In this document: positions 10,293 through 19,564 of the stretch, one piece after another
Numbering within the stretch: position 1 is the first letter of the stretch
Layout of the letters: the number at the start of each line of letters is the position of its first letter
NCBI GenBank assembly: GCA_965208945.1
Contig: OZ242366.1
Location: forward strand, 5,332,001 to 5,396,000
Direction: 5' to 3'
DNA: 64,000 nt
DNA from: JAPPLB01 sp965208945
Lineage (GTDB): Bacteria; Acidobacteriota; Terriglobia; Bryobacterales; UBA6623
Position numbers and translations under genes: made by a program
Notes under the pieces: model-generated
Told to the model about the DNA's origin: nothing
The model's input: only the letters and a program-made list of their open reading frames with translations
Database searches by the model: none

Positions 10293-10841
10293 CATGGATT
10301 CCTCCTTGCCACACACAAGGTGGTGGTGAGATACGCAGGCTCAACGTAGTCAGGAACCTCGCGGAAAGAATGAGCGATTCTTGGACGACCTTGAACATCT
10401 GGACGAGCACTTTCTCTTGGGTGCACACGGAGAAGCTGGAAAGCCCGATCAAGTGACGTGTCGTTTGTGGTCGTCACCACTTTCTTTAGGAATCTGATCC
10501 TTGTCGGAACTCCGGCGTTGATCAGTAACTTGTGGCGGTGTTTTCATGGCCGAAGCGACAAGAGAACATTGCAATAATGAAGCTGAAAGCGGGGCTGGCC
10601 AGGCTGCTCTTGGCAAGCTTCAAGAGCTTGCGCGAGGACATGTGAAGCATGGAACACCTGTTGGATTCGTCAGGCACCGCATGGCGCGGTTGGAAGGCGT
10701 GTACGATGGTATGCGTGAGGCATTGTTCGGTCTAGCCGTAAGCTGGTGGGATAATAGTGATTTTCAATCAATCGAAATGGGAGATCTGTTGTCTGTTTAA
10801 GAAGTGGCTTAGTAGTACCAAGTTTCTACGGAGGTAGATCT
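10293..10841. other. Intergenic region, one doubtful small ORF, MITE-end remnant
   Basis: There is no convincing gene. Bases 10322-10341 (GGTGGTGAGATACGCAGGCT) match the right terminal inverted repeat of the MITE-like family described elsewhere in the window, without a partner arm. An 84-codon plus-strand frame at 10546-10800 (MAEATREHCNNEAESG…) has no ribosome binding site and no recognisable motif, and I do not call it a gene. Confidence 0.5.
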
Positions 10842-11327
10842 GTGAAGATTCGAACAGCGACACTACTTGCAACGTTCACGTTACTCAGCTTGGGAGGATG
10901 CCTGGAGGCCCCCGAGCCTGTTGCCGAACCAGTAGCCGAGCCACCTGCGCCCGTGGAGCCGGAACCGGAACCCGAGCCGCCACCGGAACCAGAGCCGGAG
11001 CCGGAGGAAAGTCCGACGACAAGCACACCCGGCCCTATCCGATGGGCCGGCTCCAAGGGTAATGGTTGGATTATGATTCGTGGCTTGGACGACGGAACCT
11101 ACGAGAATTATTACCCTTCCGTCGTAAAGGACGTACAGATGGCCCTACAAGACCAGGGACTATACAACGGTCCGATTTCAGGCATGCTGGATGACATGAC
11201 GGTGAACGCACTGGGGGAATTTCAGAAGGCCAACAACCTGCATGTTTCCGGCATGCCCACACCACGAACGCGTGAAGCGTTGAAGAATCCGCCTCAGGCC
11301 GACAGCCAGCAAAATGGAGATGGATAG
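10842..11327 (+). CDS. Lipoprotein with Pro-Glu linker and peptidoglycan-binding domain
   Basis: A 161-residue predicted lipoprotein. A signal peptide ends in the lipobox LGGC (Cys about residue 20), then comes a strikingly Pro/Glu-rich spacer (repeated PEPEPEPP, about residues 24-55). The C-terminal PG_binding_1 domain (about 95-150) has the pattern VKDVQMALQDQGLYNGPISGMLDDMTVNALGEFQKANNL. The GTG start is set by a strong Shine-Dalgarno GGAGG at 10830-10834. The protein is probably anchored in the outer membrane and reaches peptidoglycan through the rigid spacer. It stands alone with no obvious operon partner. Confidence 0.8.
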   Translation: MKIRTATLLATFTLLSLGGCLEAPEPVAEPVAEPPAPVEPEPEPEPPPEPEPEPEESPTTSTPGPIRWAGSKGNGWIMIRGLDDGTYENYYPSVVKDVQMALQDQGLYNGPISGMLDDMTVNALGEFQKANNLHVSGMPTPRTREALKNPPQADSQQNGDG

Positions 11328-11652
11328 TTCCCAATTCAGCGGAGAACGCCATTCGGCGCGAGCTGTTCGGTCAGCTTCAGAGACCGGGACTTACAGCGTT
11401 CACCATGCCGTGAACGGTGTTTTCCAGGAGTATGGCAATTACGCCCTCTATCAAGCATGCGAAGAATGAAACGGTATTGACGATTCGTTGTTTGTTGCTG
11501 ATGGCGGCTGGAACAAGACTGAGCACTTTAGAACCTCGCAGCAGAAGCGCCACTACATGAAAGTCGATCAACTGGAATTAGTTGGCTTCGGCAAGTGAAG
11601 CCAAACAATTCCGGGCTTCATGGTGCGGCCGTTTGGGGTTCAGGAGGTTTAC
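11328..11652. other. Intergenic region without recognised features
   Basis: 325 bases between the lipoprotein and the CocE-type hydrolase. I see no open frame with coding character, no RNA gene and no repeat. The last bases hold the strong ribosome binding site (AGGAGG, 11642-11647) of the next gene. Confidence 0.5.
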
Positions 11653-13383
11653 ATGGAGGTTGCCTCCGACATAGAGATAGGTGCTCCCAGAACCATGACG
11701 CCCCTACGAAACCCGGCCACCGTTCTTCTAGCGATTTTCCTCGCAACCTGCTCACCGAGTTCAATCGAGACGGACACCCTTGATCGCGGTTCCGTCACCC
11801 AGGAGCACGTCATGATCCCGATGCGCGATGGCGTGCGCCTCTCCGCGTATCTTTACTTCCCTGAAGGGAAAGGCCCCTGGCCGGTGTTGTATGAACAGCG
11901 ATACGCTGATCTCCGCGCCGACCGCACCCGCCGGATCCTTGCCGAACTTGCCTCGCATGGTTACGTGGTCTGCGCTCAGAACTTTCGGGGCGCACACCTT
12001 TCCGAAGGCGTCTGGGACGGTTACCGCTCGCTCGGGTGGGGCGATCTTCAGGATGGCTATGACACCGTCGAATGGCTTGCCGATCAACCTTGGTCCAATG
12101 GCAAGATCGGAACGTTCGGGGCGTCGCAAGGCGGCTTTGCCCAGAACTTCCTCGCAGTCACCCAACCTCCACACCTCGTAGCGCAATACATGGTCGACAC
12201 CGGACTCAGCTTGTTTCATGAGGGCTATCGGATCGGTGGGGCCACCAAACCGAACCGGTTCAAGGCCATGGACAGGAACTGTCGTGTCCCCGAGCACAAC
12301 GATCGATGGCTCCGTGAAACGTTCGAGCACCCTACCTACGACGAGTATTGGAGGCAGGAGGACTCCACACTCCACTTCGACAAGATGAACGTTCCGGCAT
12401 TCACCATCGGAAGTTGGTACGACTACATGAGTGTCGGATCGATCGACAGCTTCGTAGGACGACAGCATCGCGGGGGACCGAATTCGCGCGGTGTGCAGAA
12501 ACTATTGCTCGGTCCGTGGCTGCATGGTCGCTATAACAAGAATTCGAAAGTAGGCGAACTGCAGTATCCCGAGAATTCCACATTCGACGTAAATGCCCAC
12601 ATGATCGAGTGGTTCAACCATCACCTCAAGGGTGCGGATAACAGGGTGGATCGTGAGCCTGCTGTCCGATATTACGTCATGGGCGCGGTTGGTGAACCTG
12701 GCGCTCCCGGGAATGAATGGAGGACAGCCGATGACTGGCCGATTCCTGTCAAAGAAACCTCTTACTATTTCACTCCGGCGAACGAGCTGGGGCAGGGGGG
12801 CCTTGTTCTTGAGGCGCCAGTCTCCTCAGAAGGTAGGACCGAGTACCGCAGTGACCCCAACAACCCGGCGCCGATCCGGACCCGTGCCTTCCCCGGCGCG
12901 CGTGATGCTCGCCTGTACGAGCAACACCCCGAACCGCAGACCTTCACGACCGAGCCGCTTGCCGCTCCCGTTGAGTGGACGGGCAAAGTCAAAGTAGAAC
13001 TCTACATTTCGGCAAACGTGAAAGATGCGGATTACATCGTGCGGCTCAGCGACGTCTACCCAGACGGTCGCTCGATTCTCATCATGGACAAAGTCCAGCG
13101 CGCACGCTTCCGGGAAGGTTTCGATCGCGAGGTATTGATGGAACCGGACAAGGTGTACAAACTCGCTTTCGACATTCACTCGCTCAGCCAGATCTTCAAC
13201 AAAGGCCACCGCATCCGCATTACTGTCGGCAGCACGGGCGCTGAGTTCTACGAGCCCAACCCCCACACCGGCGGGCCAATGACGATCGAGCCCCCCGAGG
13301 AAATGCTCATCGCTGATAACGTTATTCATCACACCAAACAATACGCTTCTCGCATCATCGCGCCCCTCGTGGAAGAGCCCTAG
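11653..13383 (+). CDS. CocE/NonD family hydrolase (X-Pro dipeptidyl-peptidase fold)
   Basis: A secreted serine hydrolase of the CocE/NonD family (cocaine-esterase, alpha-amino-acid ester hydrolase and X-Pro dipeptidyl-peptidase relatives). The N-terminal alpha/beta-hydrolase domain has HVMIPMRDGVRLSAYLYFPEG, RGAHLSEG and the nucleophile elbow GASQGG. The C-terminal jelly-roll domain shows VELYISANVKDADYIVRLSDVYPDGRS and the family end GHRIRITVGSTGAEFYEPNPHTG. Start choice: the ATG at 11653 has an excellent AGGAGG five bases upstream. The ATG at 11695 would give a tidier lipoprotein signal (…LLAIFLATC), so the mature protein is probably a lipoprotein either way. Substrate unknown. Confidence 0.85.
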   Translation: MEVASDIEIGAPRTMTPLRNPATVLLAIFLATCSPSSIETDTLDRGSVTQEHVMIPMRDGVRLSAYLYFPEGKGPWPVLYEQRYADLRADRTRRILAELASHGYVVCAQNFRGAHLSEGVWDGYRSLGWGDLQDGYDTVEWLADQPWSNGKIGTFGASQGGFAQNFLAVTQPPHLVAQYMVDTGLSLFHEGYRIGGATKPNRFKAMDRNCRVPEHNDRWLRETFEHPTYDEYWRQEDSTLHFDKMNVPAFTIGSWYDYMSVGSIDSFVGRQHRGGPNSRGVQKLLLGPWLHGRYNKNSKVGELQYPENSTFDVNAHMIEWFNHHLKGADNRVDREPAVRYYVMGAVGEPGAPGNEWRTADDWPIPVKETSYYFTPANELGQGGLVLEAPVSSEGRTEYRSDPNNPAPIRTRAFPGARDARLYEQHPEPQTFTTEPLAAPVEWTGKVKVELYISANVKDADYIVRLSDVYPDGRSILIMDKVQRARFREGFDREVLMEPDKVYKLAFDIHSLSQIFNKGHRIRITVGSTGAEFYEPNPHTGGPMTIEPPEEMLIADNVIHHTKQYASRIIAPLVEEP

Positions 13384-13422
13384 TCTGCCGGCGCTGCTTC
13401 CCTTCCCGTTGCACTACTGCTG

Positions 13423-14235
13423 GTGAAAAGCTTACCCTCAAACCCAGAAATGATCTGGGACCTGCACGTCCACTTCAGCAATTTCGAAGGCCGCACACCG
13501 CACGAGAAGATGGCCAATGCCGTCAAGTTCGCCGATCGCATGGGAATCGAGCGGTTCATGCTCTACCTTGGCTTCCCGCCTCACCCAGAAGACCCGACGC
13601 CTGAGGAATTGACGAAGATCAACAACCAGGTCTTAGAAGCCCTGCAGCATTGGCATCACCGCGCTTTCGGCTTCGCCTACCTGAATCCCAACCATCTCGA
13701 GTTCAGCCTCAAGGAGTTCGACCGCTGTGTACGTGACGGCCCCATGGTGGGAGTCAAGCTTTGGATTGCACGCAAGTGCAATACACCGGAACTCGACCCG
13801 ATTGTCGAGCGTGCCGCGTCGACCAATGCCGTGATCTTCCAGCACACCTGGGTCAAAGTGACGGGCAATCGCCCCGGAGAGTGCACGCCCAGCGAGTTCG
13901 CCGAACTGGCCGCGCGCCATCCCGATATACCGATCATCTGTGGCCACACCGGTGGCGACTGGGAACACGGCATCCGAGCGGTTAGGGCTCACAAGAACGT
14001 TTCGATCGGCATCGCGGGCTCGGATCCAACAAACGGATTCGTTGAAACGGCTGTCCGTGAGCTAGGACCGGAACGCATCATCTACGGGAGCGATGCCGGC
14101 GGACGTAGTTTTGCCTCCCAACTCGCCAAGGTTCAAGGTGCGAACATCTCTGACGAAGCCAAGAAACTTATCCTCGGGGAGAACCTCAAACGTATGCTTG
14201 CGCCAATCCTCGAGCGTAAGGGGATTGAAGCATGA
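13423..14235 (+). CDS. Amidohydrolase family 2 (TIM-barrel metal hydrolase)
   Basis: A 270-residue metal-dependent hydrolase of the amidohydrolase-2 group. The first barrel strand carries the metal-binding HxH (WDLHVHFS, about residues 12-19). Later strands show IFQHTW (His about 142), IICGHTGGDWE (His about 174) and RIIYGSDAGGRS (Asp about 220), which together complete a metal site. GTG at 13423 is taken as start; ATG at 13450 (MIWDLHVHF) is an equally good alternative. It overlaps the next gene by four bases (ATGA), so the two are translationally coupled and probably work together. Substrate unknown. Confidence 0.8.
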   Translation: MKSLPSNPEMIWDLHVHFSNFEGRTPHEKMANAVKFADRMGIERFMLYLGFPPHPEDPTPEELTKINNQVLEALQHWHHRAFGFAYLNPNHLEFSLKEFDRCVRDGPMVGVKLWIARKCNTPELDPIVERAASTNAVIFQHTWVKVTGNRPGECTPSEFAELAARHPDIPIICGHTGGDWEHGIRAVRAHKNVSIGIAGSDPTNGFVETAVRELGPERIIYGSDAGGRSFASQLAKVQGANISDEAKKLILGENLKRMLAPILERKGIEA

Positions 14236-15002
14236 TCATCGACACCAACGTTTATGTCTCGCGTTGGCCGTTTCGTCGACTGCACGGAGATGAAATATCC
14301 GAACTGATAGCGAAGCTGCGCTTGCATGACGTGTCGCAGGCCTGGACCGGGAGTTTCGACGGTGTCTTGCACGAAGATGTCGCCGCCGTCAACGAACGGC
14401 TCGCCGAATCCTGCCGAACACTGGGGCAGGGCTTGCTCATCCCGTTCGGCACAGTGAACCCGACGCTTCCGGACTGGCAAGAAGATCTGCGGCGATGTCA
14501 GGAAGAACACAAGATGCCCGGCATTCGCCTGCATCCGAGCTACCATGGATATACCCTTGACGACCCGCGATTTATTGACCTGCTGCGGCGGGCCGCCGGG
14601 CGAAAGATTGTCGTTCAGATTGCCCTCAACCTGGAAGACGAGCGGACGCAACACCCCCTCGTTCGTGTCAGCGAAGTCGATACCGCACCGATCCTCCGAC
14701 TTCTACCCAATCTCCCTGGTTTGCGTCTCGTGATTCAGAATCGCAGGCGGAAGCCATCCGGCAAACTGCTCGGCCGGCTCAGCTACCACGGTGAAGTCTA
14801 TTTCGACTTCGCCATGCTGGAGGGCGTGGGCGGAATCTCCAAGTTCATCGATGAGATCCCAGGAGACCGTCTCCTGTTCGGTTCACATTACCCATTTTTC
14901 TACTTCGAATCTGCGCTGCTGAAGGTGAAAGAGTCCGAACTGAGCAAAGCACAGCGAGACGCCATCTTCAACGGAAACGCCCGTCTGCTGCTCGAACCGT
15001 AG
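14232..15002 (+). CDS. Amidohydrolase-fold partner protein lacking the HxH motif
   Basis: A 256-residue amidohydrolase-like TIM barrel (MIIDTNVYVSRWPFRRL…, GIRLHPSYHGYTLDD, closing DRLLFGSHYPFFYFES and the NARLLLEP tail). The first-strand HxH of the family is replaced by DTNVYV, so the usual binuclear or mononuclear metal site cannot be complete. His residues in LHPSYHGY and GSHYPF remain. The ATG overlaps the upstream amidohydrolase stop by four bases. The coupling and the degenerate site suggest a non-catalytic or altered-activity partner forming a complex with the upstream enzyme. The fold assignment is fairly safe, the role is not. Confidence 0.72.
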   Translation: MIIDTNVYVSRWPFRRLHGDEISELIAKLRLHDVSQAWTGSFDGVLHEDVAAVNERLAESCRTLGQGLLIPFGTVNPTLPDWQEDLRRCQEEHKMPGIRLHPSYHGYTLDDPRFIDLLRRAAGRKIVVQIALNLEDERTQHPLVRVSEVDTAPILRLLPNLPGLRLVIQNRRRKPSGKLLGRLSYHGEVYFDFAMLEGVGGISKFIDEIPGDRLLFGSHYPFFYFESALLKVKESELSKAQRDAIFNGNARLLLEP

Positions 15003-15071
15003 AACCCCGCGTGCTAATGCGCCGAAACTCCACTTGGGGTCGTCCTCATCTGGAAACGTTTCGCTTCCGCC

Positions 15072-16715
15072 TTATCGCGGTGGGGTTTCAGGAGATGGCT
15101 TGTGATTTCCCACTGCCGTGCTTGCTGAGGTCGGATCGGTTTCGTTGGCTGGCGTCATTGGCGGAGTAGTCACAATGACTTCCGCCACGCGGTCGATGAG
15201 ACGCCTGACGTAGGAGTTGGGGGCGCTGGAGTTGTTGACGTAGATTGCGAAGGCCAAGTCGCGTTCGTCCTGCGTGCGGGCGTAGCCCGAAAGGGCGGTC
15301 ACTCCACTAAGAGTACCCGTCTTGGCCTGGATCTTTCCGCGCACGGGTCCGCGAGAGAAGCGCCAATCGAGGGTTCCATCTTCGCCGGCGACGGCGAGGG
15401 TCGAGCGAAAGAGATCGCCGTGCTCGGAGTCCGCCATGTGGGCGAGCAGCCGAACGGTGGCCTCGGGACTGATCAGGTTGTGCCGGGAGAGCCCGGAAGC
15501 ATCGCGCACGCGAAACTGCCATCTCTTGATCCCTGCTTCCTGGAGGAAGGATTTCATCTCTTCGAGGCCTGCTTCGAAACTGCCTACGCCACGGCGGACA
15601 TAGCCGACCTCTCGCAGCAGCATCTCGGCATGAAGATTCTGGCTGACCTTATTGATGATCGGGAGGTTTGCAGCGAGCGGCATCGACTGAATCATCGCTA
15701 GTCCACTTGGAGGCTCATATTTCCGGCGTGTTCCGCCTTTGAGATCGGTGACTTCGTGAGGCCGTCGATGGCGGGCATGGGTCTCACCTGAGATCTCGAC
15801 GTCGAGTGCTTCGAGGCGTTCACGAATGGCCATGGCGGCGAACAGCGCTGGGTTGTCGACCGCCACGTCGATGCTGCGGCCACGGGAGCGGATGGAAATC
15901 TGACCCCAGAGCATCAGCTTGTTTGAACCGGGCTGCCTGTCGAGGTCCAGCCTTTGAGCGACGGTTCGAGTCGGCATCGTGCGGGTGCGGTTCGAGAAGC
16001 TGAAGTAGGTCACGTTGGGTTTGAACGCAACCCGTGCGCGACGGCCGGCGGCTCGACCCGGCAGGACGAGCATCGTAACGACATTGTCATTGAAGGAGAG
16101 CGCACTGACTGGGGCGCCGTAGCCCCATTTGGGGTCGTCAACGGACCACCCAGTGGCGTAGGGCTGGCGGGCATAGCGGGTATCGTCGCCGATGATGTCT
16201 CCTTCAATGCGCCGCAGGCCCGATTGCACCGCCTGGTCCGCGAGTTCGGAAAGCGGGAGCAGCAGATCCCGTTGGAAGTTTTGCCGGCGATTGTAGGGAA
16301 GAATGCGTGCGGAAAGATTAGGGTCCCCGCCACCAAGCAGGACCAGGTCACCATGCAAGACACCGTCGTCGTCTAGTTCCGCTTCACTGACAAGCATTGT
16401 CGTATAGCGATGCTCGGGACCAAGCCGCGATAGGGCGAGAGCCGTCGATAGAAGCTTCTGGTTCGACGCAGGAACGAAGAGCTTCCGGGAGTTCCGTTCG
16501 TACAGGACTTGTTTGCTCGCCAGATCGACGATATGAATCCCCCAGAAGGAACGGAGGGCAGTGCGGCTCTCGAGGATCTCATCGACGGCCTCCGGAAGGG
16601 TGAATGGGGAAGCCTCGGTGGAGTCCAGACGTGGAGCCGTGAACCACAACCAGGCCAGGGCAGCGCACGCATAGCGGAACAACCGCTTGTGTCGTAAGTG
16701 TGTTCTGGCTGTCAA
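15072..16715 (-). CDS. dacB: D-alanyl-D-alanine carboxypeptidase/endopeptidase (PBP4 type)
   Basis: A 547-residue penicillin-binding protein 4 homologue (peptidase family S13), a periplasmic enzyme that trims peptidoglycan stem peptides. All three active-site motifs are visible: SxxK in VPASNQKLLST (about residue 83), SxN in RDASGLSRHN (about 400) and KTG in IQAKTGTLSGVTAL (about 466). An N-terminal signal segment (YACAALAWLWFTAPRL) precedes the domain. The start is TTG. The C-terminal ~40 residues are low-complexity. hemB lies downstream of its start in the same orientation, but the two are separated by 122 bases and look independent. Confidence 0.92.
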   Translation of the reverse strand: MTARTHLRHKRLFRYACAALAWLWFTAPRLDSTEASPFTLPEAVDEILESRTALRSFWGIHIVDLASKQVLYERNSRKLFVPASNQKLLSTALALSRLGPEHRYTTMLVSEAELDDDGVLHGDLVLLGGGDPNLSARILPYNRRQNFQRDLLLPLSELADQAVQSGLRRIEGDIIGDDTRYARQPYATGWSVDDPKWGYGAPVSALSFNDNVVTMLVLPGRAAGRRARVAFKPNVTYFSFSNRTRTMPTRTVAQRLDLDRQPGSNKLMLWGQISIRSRGRSIDVAVDNPALFAAMAIRERLEALDVEISGETHARHRRPHEVTDLKGGTRRKYEPPSGLAMIQSMPLAANLPIINKVSQNLHAEMLLREVGYVRRGVGSFEAGLEEMKSFLQEAGIKRWQFRVRDASGLSRHNLISPEATVRLLAHMADSEHGDLFRSTLAVAGEDGTLDWRFSRGPVRGKIQAKTGTLSGVTALSGYARTQDERDLAFAIYVNNSSAPNSYVRRLIDRVAEVIVTTPPMTPANETDPTSASTAVGNHKPSPETPPR

Positions 16716-16837
16716 CCCTTTTTATCCTGATCGCCTGGCCGATTTGTTGACTTTACGGTTCCTTGAAAAGTAACGGTCGTTGAAAAGACTTGTCCTCGCT
16801 CCAAAACAGGAGGACAGGGCCGTCCAACGGAACGCGT

Positions 16838-17806
16838 TCATAAACGGCTCGCCATGGTCTTGGCAAAATAGGTGAGGATCAAGTCAGCACCAGCGCGCTT
16901 GATGGAAGTTAGGGATTCGGTCATGGCCCGGTCGAGGTCGAGCCAGCCGTTGCGGGCGGCAGCGACGATCATCGAGTACTCGCCGCTGACCTGATAGGCC
17001 GCGATGGGCAGATCGAACTCCTGCTTCGCGCGAAACACGATGTCGAGATAGGGCATTGCCGGCTTGACCATGATGATGTCGGCGCCTTCGTCGATGTCCA
17101 ATTGGATCTCGCGCATTGCCTCGCGCTGGTTTGCCGGATCCATCTGATAGGATCGCCTGTCACCGAACTGGGGTGCGGATTCGGCGGCTTCGCGAAACGG
17201 CCCGTAGAAAATGGATGCGTACTTGGCAGCATAGGAAAGGATCGGTAATTTCTCAAAGCCGCTGTCGTCGAGAGCGATACGGATCTCCTCAATGCGGCCG
17301 TCCATCATGTCGGACGGCGCAATTACATCAGCCCCGGCTCGGGCCTGTGACACCGCCGTTTGGGCGAGCAGATCAAGGGTCGCATCGTTGTCGACATCTC
17401 CATCGACAACATGACCGCAGTGTCCGTGACTGGTGTATTCGCAAAGGCAAGTGTCGGCGATGACAAGTAGGTCGTCAACTTCCTGCTTAACGGCACGGAT
17501 GGCCCGCTGGACGATGCCGTCGTCATCGTAGGCTCCAGACCCTTCAGGGTCTTTGGATTCGGGCAGGCCAAAGAGGATAATGCCGGCGACCCCCAGTGAT
17601 TCGGCCTCTTTAGCTTCCACAACAAGCTGATCGACGGACAATTGGTAGTTGCCCGGCATGGAACTGATCTCTCGGCGCGCGCCGTTGCCAGGGCAGACGA
17701 ACAGTGGATAGATAAAGTCACGCGGGGAAAGCCGTGTCTCTTGAACAGCCTTTCGAAGCGCTTGGCTCGCCCGTAATCGTCTCGGACGCACGGTCGGAAA
17801 ACCCAT
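16838..17806 (-). CDS. hemB: Porphobilinogen synthase (delta-aminolevulinic acid dehydratase)
   Basis: A 322-residue ALAD that condenses two 5-aminolevulinate molecules to porphobilinogen in tetrapyrrole synthesis. The zinc-site cysteine cluster DTCLCEYTSHGHCG (about residues 117-130) is complete. The Schiff-base lysines are in SYAAKYAS and IIMVKPAMPYLD, and the terminal region AYQVSGEYSMI is typical. Length matches the family, and the ATG start gives MGFPTVRPRRLR. It stands alone; the upstream 470 bases hold a MITE-like repeat. Confidence 0.96.
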   Translation of the reverse strand: MGFPTVRPRRLRASQALRKAVQETRLSPRDFIYPLFVCPGNGARREISSMPGNYQLSVDQLVVEAKEAESLGVAGIILFGLPESKDPEGSGAYDDDGIVQRAIRAVKQEVDDLLVIADTCLCEYTSHGHCGHVVDGDVDNDATLDLLAQTAVSQARAGADVIAPSDMMDGRIEEIRIALDDSGFEKLPILSYAAKYASIFYGPFREAAESAPQFGDRRSYQMDPANQREAMREIQLDIDEGADIIMVKPAMPYLDIVFRAKQEFDLPIAAYQVSGEYSMIVAAARNGWLDLDRAMTESLTSIKRAGADLILTYFAKTMASRL

Positions 17807-17905
17807 GATTCTATTCTACGCCGGGTTGAGAAAGATCCTATGCCGGTACTGTCGATCAACGTTCTTCTGCCTCCACCTGAAGATCGGCCTTCTCGTTCGT
17901 TGGGC

Positions 17906-18090
17906 TAGCCTGCATTTCTCACCACGTGGCGAGGCGAAGTGCGTGTGAGGGCCGTCAGCACGAGGCGCGAGCCGCTTGGCGCGCGCAGGCGTACTTGAAC
18001 AGTACGTTGTGAGCACGGCAAGCAAGCGCAACGAATTCCTGGCGGCCGTATGGCGTGCTTCGGCCGTCGGGTGGTGAGAAATGCAGGCTA
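17906..18090. repeat. MITE-like 185-bp element, copy 1
   Basis: A complete copy of a dispersed non-coding element. It begins TAGCCTGCATTTCTCACCAC and ends GTGGTGAGAAATGCAGGCTA, a near-perfect ~20-bp terminal inverted repeat. The interior contains the conserved block around GTACTTGAACAGTACG and GTCCTGG/ATTCCTGG. The TA at both outer ends resembles the TA target duplication of IS630/Tc1-type elements. It has no coding capacity. It lies in the 470-base gap between the divergent hemB and glgC genes. Confidence 0.8.
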
Positions 18091-18279
18091 GAGACGCCCC
18101 CGACCTGACAGGCAGCATCATTTTGGTTTCCCGACTGCACTCCAGCTATGCGGCACTCTCTATCCCCACCGTCCCGTCTCCATGCTGACTGATCGGGAAG
18201 GAAACGTGTACGCAACACGGACGAAACACGGAGATCACAGGAGGCGTGACATACTAAAGTTCGGTCTCCCGTCCCCCTT

Positions 18280-19530
18280 ATGGAGCATATTCCGGTTCTC
18301 GGCATCATCCTCGCCGGTGGCAAGGGAGAACGTCTCTCTCCCCTCACCAAGCAGCGATCGAAGCCGGCTGTCCCGTTCGCGGGGAAATACCGTATCGTCG
18401 ATTTCGTTCTCAGCAATTTCATCAATTCGGGGATTTATTCGATCTACGTTCTTACGCAGTTCAAGAGCCAGTCGTTGTTGCAGCATCTGAGTGACGGTTG
18501 GCAGTTTTCCAATCTGCTGAAAAACCAGTTCATCATTCCGGTTCCGGCGCAAATGCGCAAGGGCGCACAGTGGTATCAAGGAACTTCGGACGCGATCTTT
18601 CAAAACATTCATCTCCTGGAGTTGGCGATGCCAGAATTGGTCGCAGTATTCGGCGCGGACCATATCTACCGCATGGACGTAAGCAGCATGGTGGCCTACC
18701 ACCAGGAAAAAGGCGCCGAAGGCACTGTGGCCGTGCTTCCGATTCCGATTTCGGAAGCTGTGAGATTTGGGACGATGGAGGTTGACCAGGATTGGCGGAT
18801 CTTACGTTTTCTCGAGAAAACCGACAATCCGCCCGGGATTCCCGGACGTCCTGGCTGGTGCCTGGCTTCGATGGGCAACTACGTCTTCAGTGGAGAAGTA
18901 CTGAAAGAAGAACTCCAGCGGGATGCCGCTGACGAAAACAGTTCGCATGACTTCGGCAAAGACATTCTGCCGTGGATGACGAACAACCACGTACTCTACG
19001 CCTACGATTTCCACCGCAACGTAGTGCCTGGCGAGGAGAAGAACCGCGGCTATTGGCGCGATGTCGGCACGATCGAAGCCTACTACGAAGCCAACATGGA
19101 CCTGAAGTCCGCCGAACCGGCCCTCAATCTGCATAACCTCGATTGGCCGCTCCGAACGGCTGAATACCACGTAGGCCCGACTAAATTCATCTCTGATGCA
19201 CAAGGCCACCAGGGACAGGCGATGAACTCAATCATTTGCGAAGGATGCATTCTCTCCGGTTGCCAGGTGATCGATTCCGTGCTGGGCCGCCGAGTGCATG
19301 TGCAAAACGGGGCGGAACTGAACGAAACCGTCGTCATGGATAACTGCCGCATCGGTCCGGGAGCACAAGTACGTCGGGCGATTCTGGATAAGAACGCTGT
19401 CATACCGGCCGGTGAGCGCATCGGCTATGAACTTGCCGAAGACCGCAAAAAGTACCACGTCAGTGAGACGGGGATTGTTGTGGTCGAAGGCCGCCGATCG
19501 AGGATCCCGCTATCACCCGTGACAATATAG
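18280..19530 (+). CDS. glgC: Glucose-1-phosphate adenylyltransferase
   Basis: A 416-residue ADP-glucose pyrophosphorylase, the committed step of bacterial glycogen synthesis. N-terminal nucleotide-binding motif ILAGGKGERLSPLTK, then RSKPAVPFAGKYRIVDFVLSN, the catalytic-region QWYQGTSDAI and ADHIYRMD, and the C-terminal left-handed beta-helix (GCILSGCQVIDSVLGRRVHV, NAVIPAGERIGY). The ATG start gives MEHIPVLGIILAGGKG. No other glg gene is adjacent in the window. The upstream region carries MITE copy 1, so the promoter must lie in the ~190 bases between them. Confidence 0.96.
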   Translation: MEHIPVLGIILAGGKGERLSPLTKQRSKPAVPFAGKYRIVDFVLSNFINSGIYSIYVLTQFKSQSLLQHLSDGWQFSNLLKNQFIIPVPAQMRKGAQWYQGTSDAIFQNIHLLELAMPELVAVFGADHIYRMDVSSMVAYHQEKGAEGTVAVLPIPISEAVRFGTMEVDQDWRILRFLEKTDNPPGIPGRPGWCLASMGNYVFSGEVLKEELQRDAADENSSHDFGKDILPWMTNNHVLYAYDFHRNVVPGEEKNRGYWRDVGTIEAYYEANMDLKSAEPALNLHNLDWPLRTAEYHVGPTKFISDAQGHQGQAMNSIICEGCILSGCQVIDSVLGRRVHVQNGAELNETVVMDNCRIGPGAQVRRAILDKNAVIPAGERIGYELAEDRKKYHVSETGIVVVEGRRSRIPLSPVTI

Positions 19531-19564
19531 GGACTCGGATTCACACGACTCGAAGTGTGCCTGG

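Noticed and set aside
10292..10546. tRNA-Sec gene next to selB
   Set aside because: No cloverleaf with a UCA anticodon, long variable arm or GGTTC-type T-loop could be found in the gap.
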